DNA from: Flavobacteriales bacterium
GTDB taxonomy: Bacteria; Bacteroidota; Bacteroidia; Flavobacteriales_D; Parvicellaceae
Direction: 5' to 3'
DNA length: 64,000 nucleotides
Assembly (NCBI GenBank): GCA_025210295.1
Contig: JAOASC010000026.1
Location: 62,001-126,000 of the forward strand
Program-made: the position numbers and the translations under genes
The notes under the pieces: model-generated
What the model was told of the DNA's origin: nothing
Databases searched by the model: none
What the model saw: the letters and a program-made list of their open reading frames with translations, nothing else
In this document: in pieces, positions 25,819 to 34,546 of the stretch
How the letters are laid out: the number at the start of each line of letters is the position of its first letter
How positions within the stretch are numbered: the first letter of the stretch is position 1

Positions 25819-26562
25819 TTAATTCATTTGTTTTAGAAATTGTTTGGGGGGGCTACCAAACTTCTTTTTAAATGCAAATATAAAATGACTTGAGGTACTA
25901 TATCCTAAAAAAGAGGAAATTTCATTAATATTCATTTCTTTTTCAAGTAATAAGTCTTTTGCTAAGTTCATTTTATAATTTAAGATGTATGTGAAAACAG
26001 GTGCTCCATACTCTTTCTTAAATTCAGTTTTGATTGTTTTTATGTTTAATCCCACCAAAATTGATAATTCATTTAGAGAGGGTGGGTTTGCGAATTTAGA
26101 AGTGATAATTTGATGAATTAATCCAAGTTTATCATGAATTCCATTTTTTGTATTATCTAAATTTTTGATAGTGTTTAAAAAAGAAAAAGAAATATCTAAT
26201 AACTTATAGGTGTATGATCTAAAGCTTAGCGTTTGTGAATGATGTTTTTTAGTCCATTCAAGATATTGCTCAATTGATTCTCTGTATTTTCCATAAAGAG
26301 AATACTTTTTAATGGTGACTTTATTTTTATTAATAGCGTCTGTTATTTCGTTTTTATTATAGGTGTTAGGAAGTGCCTTTATGGTTTGATGTGGAATCAA
26401 TACAATGATTATAACAGATTTAGAAGGGATTGTAAAAAACGCAATATCGTTCTTTCTTTGTTCAGAGTTAACCATTAATGTGTATGGAAGAAGCTCATAT
26501 TTTAAATCTTTGTGTTTGGGAGAGTACGAGGCCCCTTTTTTTAAAGTGAAAACTTGAAGCAT
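25819..26562 (-). CDS. AraC-family transcriptional regulator; N-terminus probably extends upstream without an ATG
   Basis: The ATG-started frame gives 247 residues. The last 100 form an AraC/XylS double helix-turn-helix (first HTH NELSILVGLNIKTIKTEFKK, second INEISSFLGYSTSSHFIFAF followed by KKKFGSPPKQFLKQ). The 53 codons directly upstream are open and protein-like, including PTPFALQICDTTPDYSIFIY, back to a TAA at 26727-26725. Only CTG (26721) or ATT/ATC codons are available there as starts. The real protein is therefore probably about 300 residues, beginning near 26721-26718. It heads the hemH-hemJ transcript and diverges from hemA, so it is a likely local regulator of heme genes. That role is inferred from position. 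Confidence 0.85.
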   Translation of the reverse strand: MLQVFTLKKGASYSPKHKDLKYELLPYTLMVNSEQRKNDIAFFTIPSKSVIIIVLIPHQTIKALPNTYNKNEITDAINKNKVTIKKYSLYGKYRESIEQYLEWTKKHHSQTLSFRSYTYKLLDISFSFLNTIKNLDNTKNGIHDKLGLIHQIITSKFANPPSLNELSILVGLNIKTIKTEFKKEYGAPVFTYILNYKMNLAKDLLLEKEMNINEISSFLGYSTSSHFIFAFKKKFGSPPKQFLKQMN

Positions 26563-26767
26563 GCTTTTTTGATTCGCATTAATAGCTTGTTCAATAACAA
26601 ATTTAGAATCGTTTTCATATATGAAAATGGAATAGTCAGGAGTTGTGTCACAAATTTGTAACGCAAAAGGGGTGGGATTAGCCTTGGGATTAATGTCGAT
26701 GTTTTTTGTTTTGATAATCAGAGCTTATTTTGTGAGTAAATAGTTGGTAATGTGACGAAAATATGAT

Positions 26768-26841
26768 AAAAACATGACTTTTGCTATGTTTTTGAGGTTT
26801 TTTAATGTTTTTTAGGGCTTGTTATTTATACTCTTTATAAA
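26768..26841. promoter_or_regulatory. Two inverted repeats in the regulator-hemA spacer (candidate operators)
   Basis: AAAAACAT (26768-26775) and ATGTTTTT (26786-26793) form an 8-bp perfect inverted repeat with a ten-base centre. TTTATA (26825-26830) and TATAAA (26836-26841) form a second, with a five-base centre. Both lie in the roughly 230-base spacer between the divergent AraC-type gene and hemA, where an operator would be expected. AT-rich palindromes arise easily by chance, so this is weak. Confidence 0.25.
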
Positions 26842-26908
26842 TTAAACTCTAGTTCAATTTCCGATATTTAAAGTTCTTTTGTCGATGTTTTTAGGGGGGC
26901 TGATAATG

Positions 26909-26916
26909 TATCTTTG
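26909..26916 (+). promoter_or_regulatory. -7 element of the hemA operon
   Basis: TATCTTTG matches TAnnTTTG. Transcription would begin near 26922. That rules out the in-frame TTG at 26919 as the hemA start and favours a later codon. A convincing -33 element at the right distance was not found, so the promoter may need an activator. Confidence 0.45.
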
Positions 26917-26948
26917 TTTTGATTTATTTTTTGAGAAAATTGAAGCCT

Positions 26949-28226
26949 GTGTTAAATCAAAAGGAAAAACAATATTATTTAGTAGGACTTAGTTACAAAA
27001 AAGCTGATGTGAAGACTCGTGGTGAGTTTAGTTTATCAGAAGAGCAGCAGTTAGCATTACTCAATAGCTTTAAAGAGGAGGGGTATGAGTCAGTATTGAT
27101 TTTGTCAACGTGTAATCGAACAGAAATTTCAGGTTTTGTCGAGCACCCTTATATCTTAATTAATAAGTTGTGTAATGTAGTAGAGGGTAGTGTAGATAAA
27201 TTTTTAGATGTAGCATACATTTTAAAGACAGAACAAGCTATTAACCATCTCTATAGAATCGTAACAGGACTTGATAGTCAGATTTTAGGAGACTATGAGA
27301 TCATAGGGCAGTTAAAAAGGTCGGTAACTAATTCGAAAAAAATAGGTGGTTTAAATGCTTTTACAGAAAGACTTTTTAATAGTGTAATAAAAACGAGTAA
27401 ACGTGTCAAAAATGAGACGTTAATTAGTTCTGGTGTTACTTCAGTTGCTTATGCTGCCACTCAATATTTAAAAGATAATGTTCAAGATTTAAAAAGTAAA
27501 AAAATCGTCATTTTTGGAGTAGGAGAAATAGGAAAAAACAGTCTTAAAAATGTATTAAGTTATACAGATAATAAAAATGTAATTTTGATTAACCGTACAT
27601 ATGAAAATGCACAGTTTCTAGCTGATCAATTTGATGTAGAGGTAAGAAAATATGAAAACCTTAAAGAAGAAGTAGCAAATACTGATGTACTAATCGTTGC
27701 TACGGGGTCACAAACCCCAACTATTAGAAAAGAAGATTTGCCACAAGATAAAGAAATGTATATTGTCGATTTGTCTGTGCCAAGAAATGTGGATGTGAGT
27801 ATCGATAAAATGCCAAATAAATATGTCGTAGATGTAGATTATTTATCGGTCTTAACAGAAGAAACAAAAGAAAATAGGTTAAAAGAAGTTCCAAAAGTTG
27901 AAAGTATTATAGAAGAAGAAAAGCAGGATTTTATTAAATGGGTAGAAGCAAGAAAATTTGCACCTGTGATCAAAATGTTGAAACAAAAACTCAATGATTT
28001 TCAAACTGAGGAAATTAATTATCATAAGAGGAAAAGTTCAGCTTTTGATGAAAACGAAATACAGACCGTGAGTGATAGAATTAACCAAAAAATAATCCGA
28101 CATTTTGCAACGTACCTTCATACCAATATGGAAAATGCAGATACTTGCATACACCTTGTAAAAGAAATGTTTAATTTAGAATTGGAGAGCGCACATGAAA
28201 AAAATAAGAATTGGAACGCGGTCTAG
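26949..28226 (+). CDS. hemA: Glutamyl-tRNA reductase HemA
   Basis: 425 residues from the GTG at 26949. It reduces glutamyl-tRNA(Glu) to glutamate-1-semialdehyde with NADPH, the first step of C5-route heme synthesis. The catalytic cysteine is C55 in ILSTCNRTEISG. VTGLDSQILGDYEIIGQLK is the glutamate-recognition site, and IVIFGVGEIGKNSLKNV is the NADPH Rossmann loop. There is no ATG near the N-terminus: the frame is open back to TTG 26919, with TTG 26931/26940 and GTG 26949 as choices. The -7 element at 26909 and the family N-terminus (LVGLSYKKADV) favour GTG 26949 or TTG 26940. It overlaps hemC by 32 bases. Confidence 0.95.
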   Translation: MLNQKEKQYYLVGLSYKKADVKTRGEFSLSEEQQLALLNSFKEEGYESVLILSTCNRTEISGFVEHPYILINKLCNVVEGSVDKFLDVAYILKTEQAINHLYRIVTGLDSQILGDYEIIGQLKRSVTNSKKIGGLNAFTERLFNSVIKTSKRVKNETLISSGVTSVAYAATQYLKDNVQDLKSKKIVIFGVGEIGKNSLKNVLSYTDNKNVILINRTYENAQFLADQFDVEVRKYENLKEEVANTDVLIVATGSQTPTIRKEDLPQDKEMYIVDLSVPRNVDVSIDKMPNKYVVDVDYLSVLTEETKENRLKEVPKVESIIEEEKQDFIKWVEARKFAPVIKMLKQKLNDFQTEEINYHKRKSSAFDENEIQTVSDRINQKIIRHFATYLHTNMENADTCIHLVKEMFNLELESAHEKNKNWNAV

Positions 28227-29112
28227 TGAATTAGCCTGTTGGCAAGCTCAAAAAGTAAGCGAGAAATTACTAAATCTAGGGTACTCAACCGAATTGGTTA
28301 AAATATCATCTAAAGGTGATATAGTATTGGATAAACCTCTATACGAAATCGGAGTTGTTGGGCTTTTTACAAAAACCTTGGATATAGCATTGTTAAATGG
28401 AGAGGTTGATATTGTTGTCCATTCTTTAAAGGATGTTCCGACTCAATTACCTAAAGGTATTATCCAAGCGGCAGTTTTAGAAAGAGGAAGTGTTCAAGAT
28501 ATTGTAGCACTTCACCCTAGTGTAGATCAAATTGATGAAAGAGGTAAGGTTGCAACTAGTAGTTTAAGAAGAAGAGCTCAATGGCTTAATAAATACCCCA
28601 ACGCTGAGATTACAGATTTAAGAGGAAATGTAAACTTGAGAATGCAAAAATTAGCAGAAAGTAATTGGAATGGAGCTATCTTTGCTAAAGCTGGATTGGA
28701 GCGAATTAATATATTGCCTGAAAAATACAAAGAGATAGATTGGATGGTTCCAGCACCTGCTCAGGGAGCCGTTATGGTAGCATGTTTAGATCAGCATGAA
28801 GAATTGAAGCGTATCTGTGCCTTAATTAATCATGAGGACACGATGAAGTGTGTTAAGATAGAACGAGAGTTCTTAAGAAAACTAGAAGGCGGTTGTACAG
28901 CTCCAATTGGAGCTTATGCATGTGTAAATGCTAACGAAGAAGTCGTTTTTAAAGGATGTGTATTATCAATAGATGGTAAGGAGAAAATAACAGTTGAGCA
29001 GAAAATAAAGATCAATAATATAGAAGGGTTCGGTGAAACATGTGCTGAAATTATATTAAATAAAGGAGGAAAAGCTTTGATGGCGGATATCAAAGCTGCG
29101 TTAAAAAAATAA
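28195..29112 (+). CDS. hemC: Hydroxymethylbilane synthase (porphobilinogen deaminase) HemC
   Basis: 305 residues. It polymerises four porphobilinogens into hydroxymethylbilane. Seen: KIRIGTRSSELACWQA at the start, VDIVVHSLKDVPTQLP (substrate-binding aspartate), TSSLRRRAQW, LRGNVNLRMQKL, and the dipyrromethane-cofactor cysteine C234 in LEGGCTAPIGA. The ATG lies within hemA, 32 bases before its stop, so translation of the two is coupled. hemD follows after two bases. Confidence 0.97.
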   Translation: MKKIRIGTRSSELACWQAQKVSEKLLNLGYSTELVKISSKGDIVLDKPLYEIGVVGLFTKTLDIALLNGEVDIVVHSLKDVPTQLPKGIIQAAVLERGSVQDIVALHPSVDQIDERGKVATSSLRRRAQWLNKYPNAEITDLRGNVNLRMQKLAESNWNGAIFAKAGLERINILPEKYKEIDWMVPAPAQGAVMVACLDQHEELKRICALINHEDTMKCVKIEREFLRKLEGGCTAPIGAYACVNANEEVVFKGCVLSIDGKEKITVEQKIKINNIEGFGETCAEIILNKGGKALMADIKAALKK

Positions 29113-29114
29113 GT

Positions 29115-29768
29115 TTGGAAAACCAGTTGACGATACAATCCACAAAAATATTAACGCCTCACCAAAAAGATGCGTTAAAAGCATTTGATATATATGAAAA
29201 CGATTTTATTGAAATAGAGTATACCCCTACAGCAGTCGGAAATGTCGCGGAAAGAGCGATCTTTACAAGTCAAAATGCTGTAAAATCAATTATTGAAACT
29301 GCTTTTTTTAAAGAGAAAATACAAGAGGTTTATTGTGTTGGAGAAAAAACAGCTTTACTATTAACAGAATTAGGTAAGAATGTTATAGTTGTAGCAGATT
29401 CGTCCAAAAAATTAGCATTAGAAATTGTTAAGCAAGGCGATATGATAATCGATTTTTATTGTGGGAATATTAGGAGGGATGAGTTGCCAAATATCTTGGG
29501 AGATAATGGGGTTGTTGTTAAAGAAAGAGTAGTTTATCATACAAAGTTAAAAGCGCATCAGGTTAACCCAAAAATAGATGGGGTCTTGTTTTTTAGCCCC
29601 TCAGCTGTTCGTGCCTATTTGATGAGTAATTTAGCAGGAGATAGCGTTGCTTTTTGCATAGGTAGTTCAACTGAAAGAGAAGTGAAAAGTAGTTTTAATA
29701 AGACAGTAATAGCTGAAAAACCTACAATAGAAAGTGTAATAGAAAGTGTAATAAAATATTTTAAATAA
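29115..29768 (+). CDS. hemD: Uroporphyrinogen-III synthase HemD
   Basis: 217 residues from TTG; no ATG is available near the start. It cyclises hydroxymethylbilane with inversion of ring D. HemD is poorly conserved, but IFTSQNAVKSIIE, YCVGEKTALLL, VFFSPSAVRAYL (as LFFSPSAVRAYL) and CIGSSTEREVK are the expected family landmarks, and it lies exactly between hemC and hemB. The two-base gap to hemC and zero-base gap to hemB show operon structure. It is a little shorter than the usual 230-260 residues. Confidence 0.88.
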   Translation: MENQLTIQSTKILTPHQKDALKAFDIYENDFIEIEYTPTAVGNVAERAIFTSQNAVKSIIETAFFKEKIQEVYCVGEKTALLLTELGKNVIVVADSSKKLALEIVKQGDMIIDFYCGNIRRDELPNILGDNGVVVKERVVYHTKLKAHQVNPKIDGVLFFSPSAVRAYLMSNLAGDSVAFCIGSSTEREVKSSFNKTVIAEKPTIESVIESVIKYFK

Positions 29769-30734
29769 ATGAATCGTACTAGGAGGTTGAGAAAGCAGGC
29801 AAGTATTCGAAGCGTTGTACAGGAACATGAATTGTCTGTAAATGATTTTATCTATCCTTTGTTTATTGAAGAGGGGACTGGAATAGAGAAAGAAATAGCA
29901 TCTATGCCTGGTATTTACAGATATTCATTGGATTGTATAGCAAAAGAATTAGAAGAGGTTGTTGCATTAGGAATAAAGTCTGTTTTACTTTTTGGAATTC
30001 CTTCAGAAAAGGAAGAAACAGGAAAAGAGTCTTGGAATGACGAAGGGATAATTCAACAAGCAATAAGATATATTAAACAGAACTACCCAAGTTTATATGT
30101 TGTAACAGATGTATGCTTTTGTGAATATACAGATCATGGTCATTGTGGGGTGTTAGAAGATGGAGATGTGAAAAATGATCCTACTGTTTGCAATTTACAA
30201 AAACAGGTTGTGTCTCATGTAAAAGCTGGGGCAGATATGGTTGCGCCTTCTGGAATGATGGATGGCACAGTTGAAGCACTTCGTGTAGCGTTAGATGGAG
30301 CAGGCTTTGTTGATATTCCAATAATGGGGTATTCTGTAAAATATGCCTCAGCTTACTATGGCCCTTTTAGAGATGCAGCAGATTCAGCACCAGCATTTGG
30401 AGATCGAAAAACTTATCAAATGAATCCAGCTAATCGACGAGAGGCGATGATAGAGGCACAATACGATGATAGTGAAGGGGCAGATATTTTAATGGTAAAA
30501 CCAGCATTATCATACTTGGATATTATTAGAGATTTAAGAAATAGCTTTTCAAAACCTATAGCATGTTACAATGTGAGTGGAGAATACTCCATGATAAAAG
30601 CAGCAGCAGAAAAAGATTGGATAGATGGAGATCGTGTAATGATGGAATCGTTGTTGTCAATGAAGAGAGCAGGAGCTGATATTATTATTACTTACTTTGC
30701 GAAAGACGCAGCTAAAATTTTAAATCAATATTAG
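29769..30734 (+). CDS. hemB: Delta-aminolevulinic acid dehydratase (porphobilinogen synthase) HemB
   Basis: 321 residues. It condenses two 5-aminolevulinates to porphobilinogen. The Schiff-base lysines lie in [19 protein letters not shown] and [17 protein letters not shown]. The metal site is of the zinc type: [18 protein letters not shown] carries the three cysteines, whereas Mg-dependent enzymes have aspartates there. The ATG directly follows the hemD stop. hemL begins 25 bases downstream. Confidence 0.97.
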   Translation: MNRTRRLRKQASIRSVVQEHELSVNDFIYPLFIEEGTGIEKEIASMPGIYRYSLDCIAKELEEVVALGIKSVLLFGIPSEKEETGKESWNDEGIIQQAIRYIKQNYPSLYVVTDVCFCEYTDHGHCGVLEDGDVKNDPTVCNLQKQVVSHVKAGADMVAPSGMMDGTVEALRVALDGAGFVDIPIMGYSVKYASAYYGPFRDAADSAPAFGDRKTYQMNPANRREAMIEAQYDDSEGADILMVKPALSYLDIIRDLRNSFSKPIACYNVSGEYSMIKAAAEKDWIDGDRVMMESLLSMKRAGADIIITYFAKDAAKILNQY

Positions 30735-30759
30735 ATTAGACATTTTAATTAGTAAAGAA

Positions 30760-32067
30760 ATGAAGCACACAAAATCAGAAGAATTATATAACCAAGGATT
30801 AGAGCATTTAGTAGGTGCAGTAAATTCTCCAGTAAGAGCTTTTAAGTCAGTAGGAGGATCTCCTTTGTTTATTAAGAAAGCGAAGAGAAGCCATATTGTT
30901 GATGTTGATAATAATAGATATATTGACTATGTGCTTTCATATGGGCCTATGTTATTAGGACATAAGAATAAAAAAGTAGATAAAGCGATTTATAAAGCCT
31001 TAAAAAAAGGATATACATTTGGAGCATCTACTAAAAATGAAATAAAGCTTGCTAAAATTGTATGTGAAGCGTTTCCTTCAATGGATAAAGTTCGATTTGT
31101 AAATTCAGGGACAGAGGCAGTTTTAAGTGCTATTCGGTTAGCTAGAGCTTATACACAAAAAGATAAAATAATTAAGTTTTCTGGATGTTATCACGGTCAT
31201 TCAGATGCTTTGTTAGTTGCTGCGGGGTCAGGAATTGCAACGTTAAGCATGCCAGGGAGTAGTGGAGTGCCTAAGGCTGCTGTTGAAAATACATTGATAG
31301 CCAATTATAATGATATAGAAAGCGTAAAGCAGCATTTTGAAAAACACAATGATATTGCGGGGGTTATTATAGAACCTGTAGCAGGAAATATGGGGGTTGT
31401 CATCCCTCAGAATGAATTTTTAAAAGAACTAAAAGAATTAGCGAACGAGTATGGAGCTTTGTTAATCGTTGATGAAGTAATGACTGGTTTCCGTTCAAAA
31501 TTTGGAGGGGCTCAAGAGCTATTAGGTATAGAAGCAGATATTACATGTTTAGGGAAAGTTGTTGGAGGAGGTTTCCCAGTAGGAGCTTATGGGGCTAGAA
31601 ATGAGATCATGGAAATGGTTGCTCCTCTTGGAAATATGTATCAAGCTGGAACACTTAGTGGCAATCCAATAGCTATGGCAGCAGGAATTGCAACATTAAA
31701 AGAGTTAAAAAAACAAAATCCGTACGAACAATTGGAAGCTGTAGCTCAAGAAATAGAAGAGACGTTATTACAAGCAGCTCAAGAAAATGATATAGAATTG
31801 GTTGTCAACCGATTTGGAACAATGATTAACCCATTCTTTACTTCAAAAGAAGTAAAGAACTTTTCTGATGCTCAGCAATGTGATACCGAACGTTTTGCTA
31901 AATTTTTCTGGGCGTTAATAGAGAATGGTGTGTTTATTCCTCCTTCTCAGTTTGAAGCTTGGTTTTTATCAAGTTCTTTAACTAGAAAAGATATCGAAAA
32001 GACGAAACTGGCAATTCAAGAAGCAATGAAACAAATAGCAGTATCAAATACAAATAGCAATGATTAA
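30760..32067 (+). CDS. hemL: Glutamate-1-semialdehyde 2,1-aminomutase HemL
   Basis: 435 residues, a class III PLP aminotransferase. It isomerises glutamate-1-semialdehyde to 5-aminolevulinate. [15 protein letters not shown] at the start, [46 protein letters not shown] and the PLP lysine K266 in [16 protein letters not shown] are diagnostic. Together with HemA it confirms that this organism uses the C5 pathway. It overlaps hemE by eight bases. Confidence 0.97.
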   Translation: MKHTKSEELYNQGLEHLVGAVNSPVRAFKSVGGSPLFIKKAKRSHIVDVDNNRYIDYVLSYGPMLLGHKNKKVDKAIYKALKKGYTFGASTKNEIKLAKIVCEAFPSMDKVRFVNSGTEAVLSAIRLARAYTQKDKIIKFSGCYHGHSDALLVAAGSGIATLSMPGSSGVPKAAVENTLIANYNDIESVKQHFEKHNDIAGVIIEPVAGNMGVVIPQNEFLKELKELANEYGALLIVDEVMTGFRSKFGGAQELLGIEADITCLGKVVGGGFPVGAYGARNEIMEMVAPLGNMYQAGTLSGNPIAMAAGIATLKELKKQNPYEQLEAVAQEIEETLLQAAQENDIELVVNRFGTMINPFFTSKEVKNFSDAQQCDTERFAKFFWALIENGVFIPPSQFEAWFLSSSLTRKDIEKTKLAIQEAMKQIAVSNTNSND

Positions 32068-33085
32068 AAACGATTTATTTTTAAGAGCATTAAAAGGTGA
32101 AGAGGTAAAAAGACCGCCAGTTTGGATGATGAGACAAGCAGGTAGGTATTTACCTGAATTCATGGAGATAAAGGCGAAGTACGACTTTTTTACAAGGTGT
32201 CGAACTCCAGAGTTAGCTTCTGAAATTACAGTACAGCCAATTAGAAGGTATGGTATGGATGCAGCAATTTTATTTTCAGATATTCTAGTTGTTCCACAAG
32301 CTATGAATATTGAAGTAGAAATGAAACCAAATGTAGGACCTTGGTTGCCAAATCCTATCAGAACAACTCAAGATTTAGATCGTGTTGTAGTACCTGATGT
32401 AAAAGAAGAATTAGGGTATGTTATGGATGCGATCAAAATGACCAAAGAACAACTGAATAACGAAATTCCGTTGATTGGCTTTGCTGGATCGCCATGGACT
32501 ATCTTATGTTATTGCGTTCAAGGTCAGGGGTCAAAGAATTTTGATAAAGCTAAAAAGTTTTGTTTTACCAATCCAACAGCTGCTCATGCTTTGCTTCAAA
32601 AGATTACGGATACAACTATTTTATATCTTAAGGAAAAAGTAAAAGCTGGAGTGAATGCTGTGCAAGTATTTGATTCTTGGGGAGGTATGCTTTCTCCTGT
32701 TGATTACCAAGAGTTCTCATGGAGGTATATTCAGCAAATTATTGATGCACTAAAAGATGATGCTCCTGTGATAGCATTTGGAAAAGGATGTTGGTTTGCA
32801 TTAGAAGAAATGTCAAAATCTGGCGCTTCAGCTATAGGTGTGGATTGGACTATAACGCCAGAAAAAGCAAGAGCTTTGACAAAAAACAATGTAACTTTAC
32901 AAGGGAATTTTGATCCAACAAGACTGTATTCTCCACCTGCTGAGATAAAAAAAATGGTTAAACAAATGATTGATCGTTTTGGTAAAAATCAATATGTGGT
33001 AAATTTAGGACATGGTATATTGCCTGATATTCCTCTTGAAAATGTAGAAGCTTTTATCAGTTCGGTAAAAGAATATGAAGGATAA
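32060..33085 (+). CDS. hemE: Uroporphyrinogen decarboxylase HemE
   Basis: 341 residues. It decarboxylates the four acetate side chains of uroporphyrinogen III to give coproporphyrinogen [19 protein letters not shown] near the N-terminus is the family signature, with the catalytic aspartate in [41 protein letters not shown] and [16 protein letters not shown] complete the pattern. It overlaps hemL and is followed 38 bases later by hemN. Confidence 0.97.
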   Translation: MIKNDLFLRALKGEEVKRPPVWMMRQAGRYLPEFMEIKAKYDFFTRCRTPELASEITVQPIRRYGMDAAILFSDILVVPQAMNIEVEMKPNVGPWLPNPIRTTQDLDRVVVPDVKEELGYVMDAIKMTKEQLNNEIPLIGFAGSPWTILCYCVQGQGSKNFDKAKKFCFTNPTAAHALLQKITDTTILYLKEKVKAGVNAVQVFDSWGGMLSPVDYQEFSWRYIQQIIDALKDDAPVIAFGKGCWFALEEMSKSGASAIGVDWTITPEKARALTKNNVTLQGNFDPTRLYSPPAEIKKMVKQMIDRFGKNQYVVNLGHGILPDIPLENVEAFISSVKEYEG

Positions 33086-33123
33086 AAAAGTTCTGCTTTT
33101 GTTGCTAGATGTAAAAATGAAAT

Positions 33124-34485
33124 ATGAATAACCTTATTCAAAAATATAATGTTCCTGGACCCCGTTATACAAGTTACCCGACTGTGCCTTATTGGGATGC
33201 TGATGGGATAGCGTATGAGGTGTGGAAAGAAACAGTTAAAAAAGCTTTTAAAGAAAGTAACCAAGAAGAAGGAATAAGCCTTTATATACATCTGCCTTTC
33301 TGTGAAAACTTATGTACGTTTTGTGCTTGCCATAAACGAATAACCAAACGACATGAAGTAGAAACACCTTATATAGAATCTGTTATTGAGGAGTGGAAAT
33401 TGTATTGTGATTTATTAGAGGAAAAGCCTATCATTCGAGAGTTACATTTAGGGGGAGGAACTCCTACTTTTTTTTCTGCAGAAAACCTTAGAAAATTAAT
33501 AGATGGTGTTTTTTCTAGAGCGATAAAAAGTCCCGATTTTGAATATAGTTTTGAAGGACATCCTAACCAAACTTCTAAAGAACAACTCAAAACATTATAT
33601 GATCTAGGTTTTAGACGAAATAGTTTTGGGATTCAAGATTATGATGATAAAGTTCAAGTCGCCATTAACAGAGTGCAAAGTTTTGATAACGTAAAAGAAG
33701 TAACGCTAAATTCTAGAGATATCGGTTACGAATCGATAAGCCATGATTTAATATTTGGATTACCTCACCAAACTGAAGAAAGCATTAGGGCAACAATAGA
33801 AAAAACCAATCAGTTAAGACCAGATAGAATAGCGTATTATAGTTATGCCCATGTGCCTTGGATAAAAGGTAATGGTCAAAGAGGGTTTGATGAAAATGAT
33901 TTGCCACAAGACGCTGAGAAAAGAAAACTATACGAATTAGGGAAAGAGTTGTTCTTTAAAAACGGTTACGTTGAAATAGGTATGGATCACTTTGCTTTAC
34001 CCACCGATTCTTTATATCAAGCAATGATTAATAAGAAATTGCATAGGAACTTCATGGGATATACTGCGGGTAAAACAAAATTAATGATTGGGTTAGGAGC
34101 ATCTTCAATTAGCGACTCGTGGTACGGATTTGCTCAAAATGAAAAGAAAGTAGAGGATTATCAACAGAAAGTACTTCAGGGGATAATTCCTATCTATAGA
34201 GGTCATGCGTTAACAGAAAAAGACTTGATTATTCGTCAACATATCTTAAACTTGATGTGCCAAATGAAAACCTCTTGGAAAGATGATGCTATGAAGTTTC
34301 AAGAACTGGAACAAGTTTTAGAACAGCTAGCAGAAATGGTTGATGATGGTTTAATTTTAATAGAAGATCAAACATTAACAGTTAAAGAAGAAGGAAGAAT
34401 GTTTGTACGAAATGTCTGTATGGCTTTCGATTTAAGACTGATGGAGAACAAGCCTAATACTCGACTATTTTCAATGACAATATAA
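33124..34485 (+). CDS. hemN: Oxygen-independent coproporphyrinogen III oxidase HemN (radical SAM)
   Basis: 453 residues, full length for true HemN rather than the shorter HemW. It converts coproporphyrinogen III to protoporphyrinogen IX by radical SAM chemistry without oxygen. The cluster cysteines are C60, C64 and C67 (CENLCTFCAC, with an extra C69). NVPGPRYTSYPTVPYW precedes them, HLGGGTPTFFS follows, and the HemN-specific C-terminal domain is complete. It is the last gene of the hemACDBLEN operon and is followed immediately by a strong terminator. No oxygen-dependent HemF is present in the window. Confidence 0.96.
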   Translation: MNNLIQKYNVPGPRYTSYPTVPYWDADGIAYEVWKETVKKAFKESNQEEGISLYIHLPFCENLCTFCACHKRITKRHEVETPYIESVIEEWKLYCDLLEEKPIIRELHLGGGTPTFFSAENLRKLIDGVFSRAIKSPDFEYSFEGHPNQTSKEQLKTLYDLGFRRNSFGIQDYDDKVQVAINRVQSFDNVKEVTLNSRDIGYESISHDLIFGLPHQTEESIRATIEKTNQLRPDRIAYYSYAHVPWIKGNGQRGFDENDLPQDAEKRKLYELGKELFFKNGYVEIGMDHFALPTDSLYQAMINKKLHRNFMGYTAGKTKLMIGLGASSISDSWYGFAQNEKKVEDYQQKVLQGIIPIYRGHALTEKDLIIRQHILNLMCQMKTSWKDDAMKFQELEQVLEQLAEMVDDGLILIEDQTLTVKEEGRMFVRNVCMAFDLRLMENKPNTRLFSMTI

Positions 34486-34487
34486 AA

Positions 34488-34523
34488 AAAATCCTGCTTT
34501 GAATATTACAAAGCAGGATTTTT
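34488..34523. terminator. Bidirectional rho-independent terminator between hemN and the M43 protease gene
   Basis: AAAATCCTGCTTTG (34488-34501) pairs perfectly with CAAAGCAGGATTTT (34509-34522) around a seven-base loop. T-runs follow on both strands, so it can stop hemN (plus) and the convergent protease gene (minus). A smaller inverted repeat (ACCTAT...ATAGGT) lies at 34524-34542. Confidence 0.92.
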
Positions 34524-34546
34524 ACCTATTTATATTATAGGTAAGA

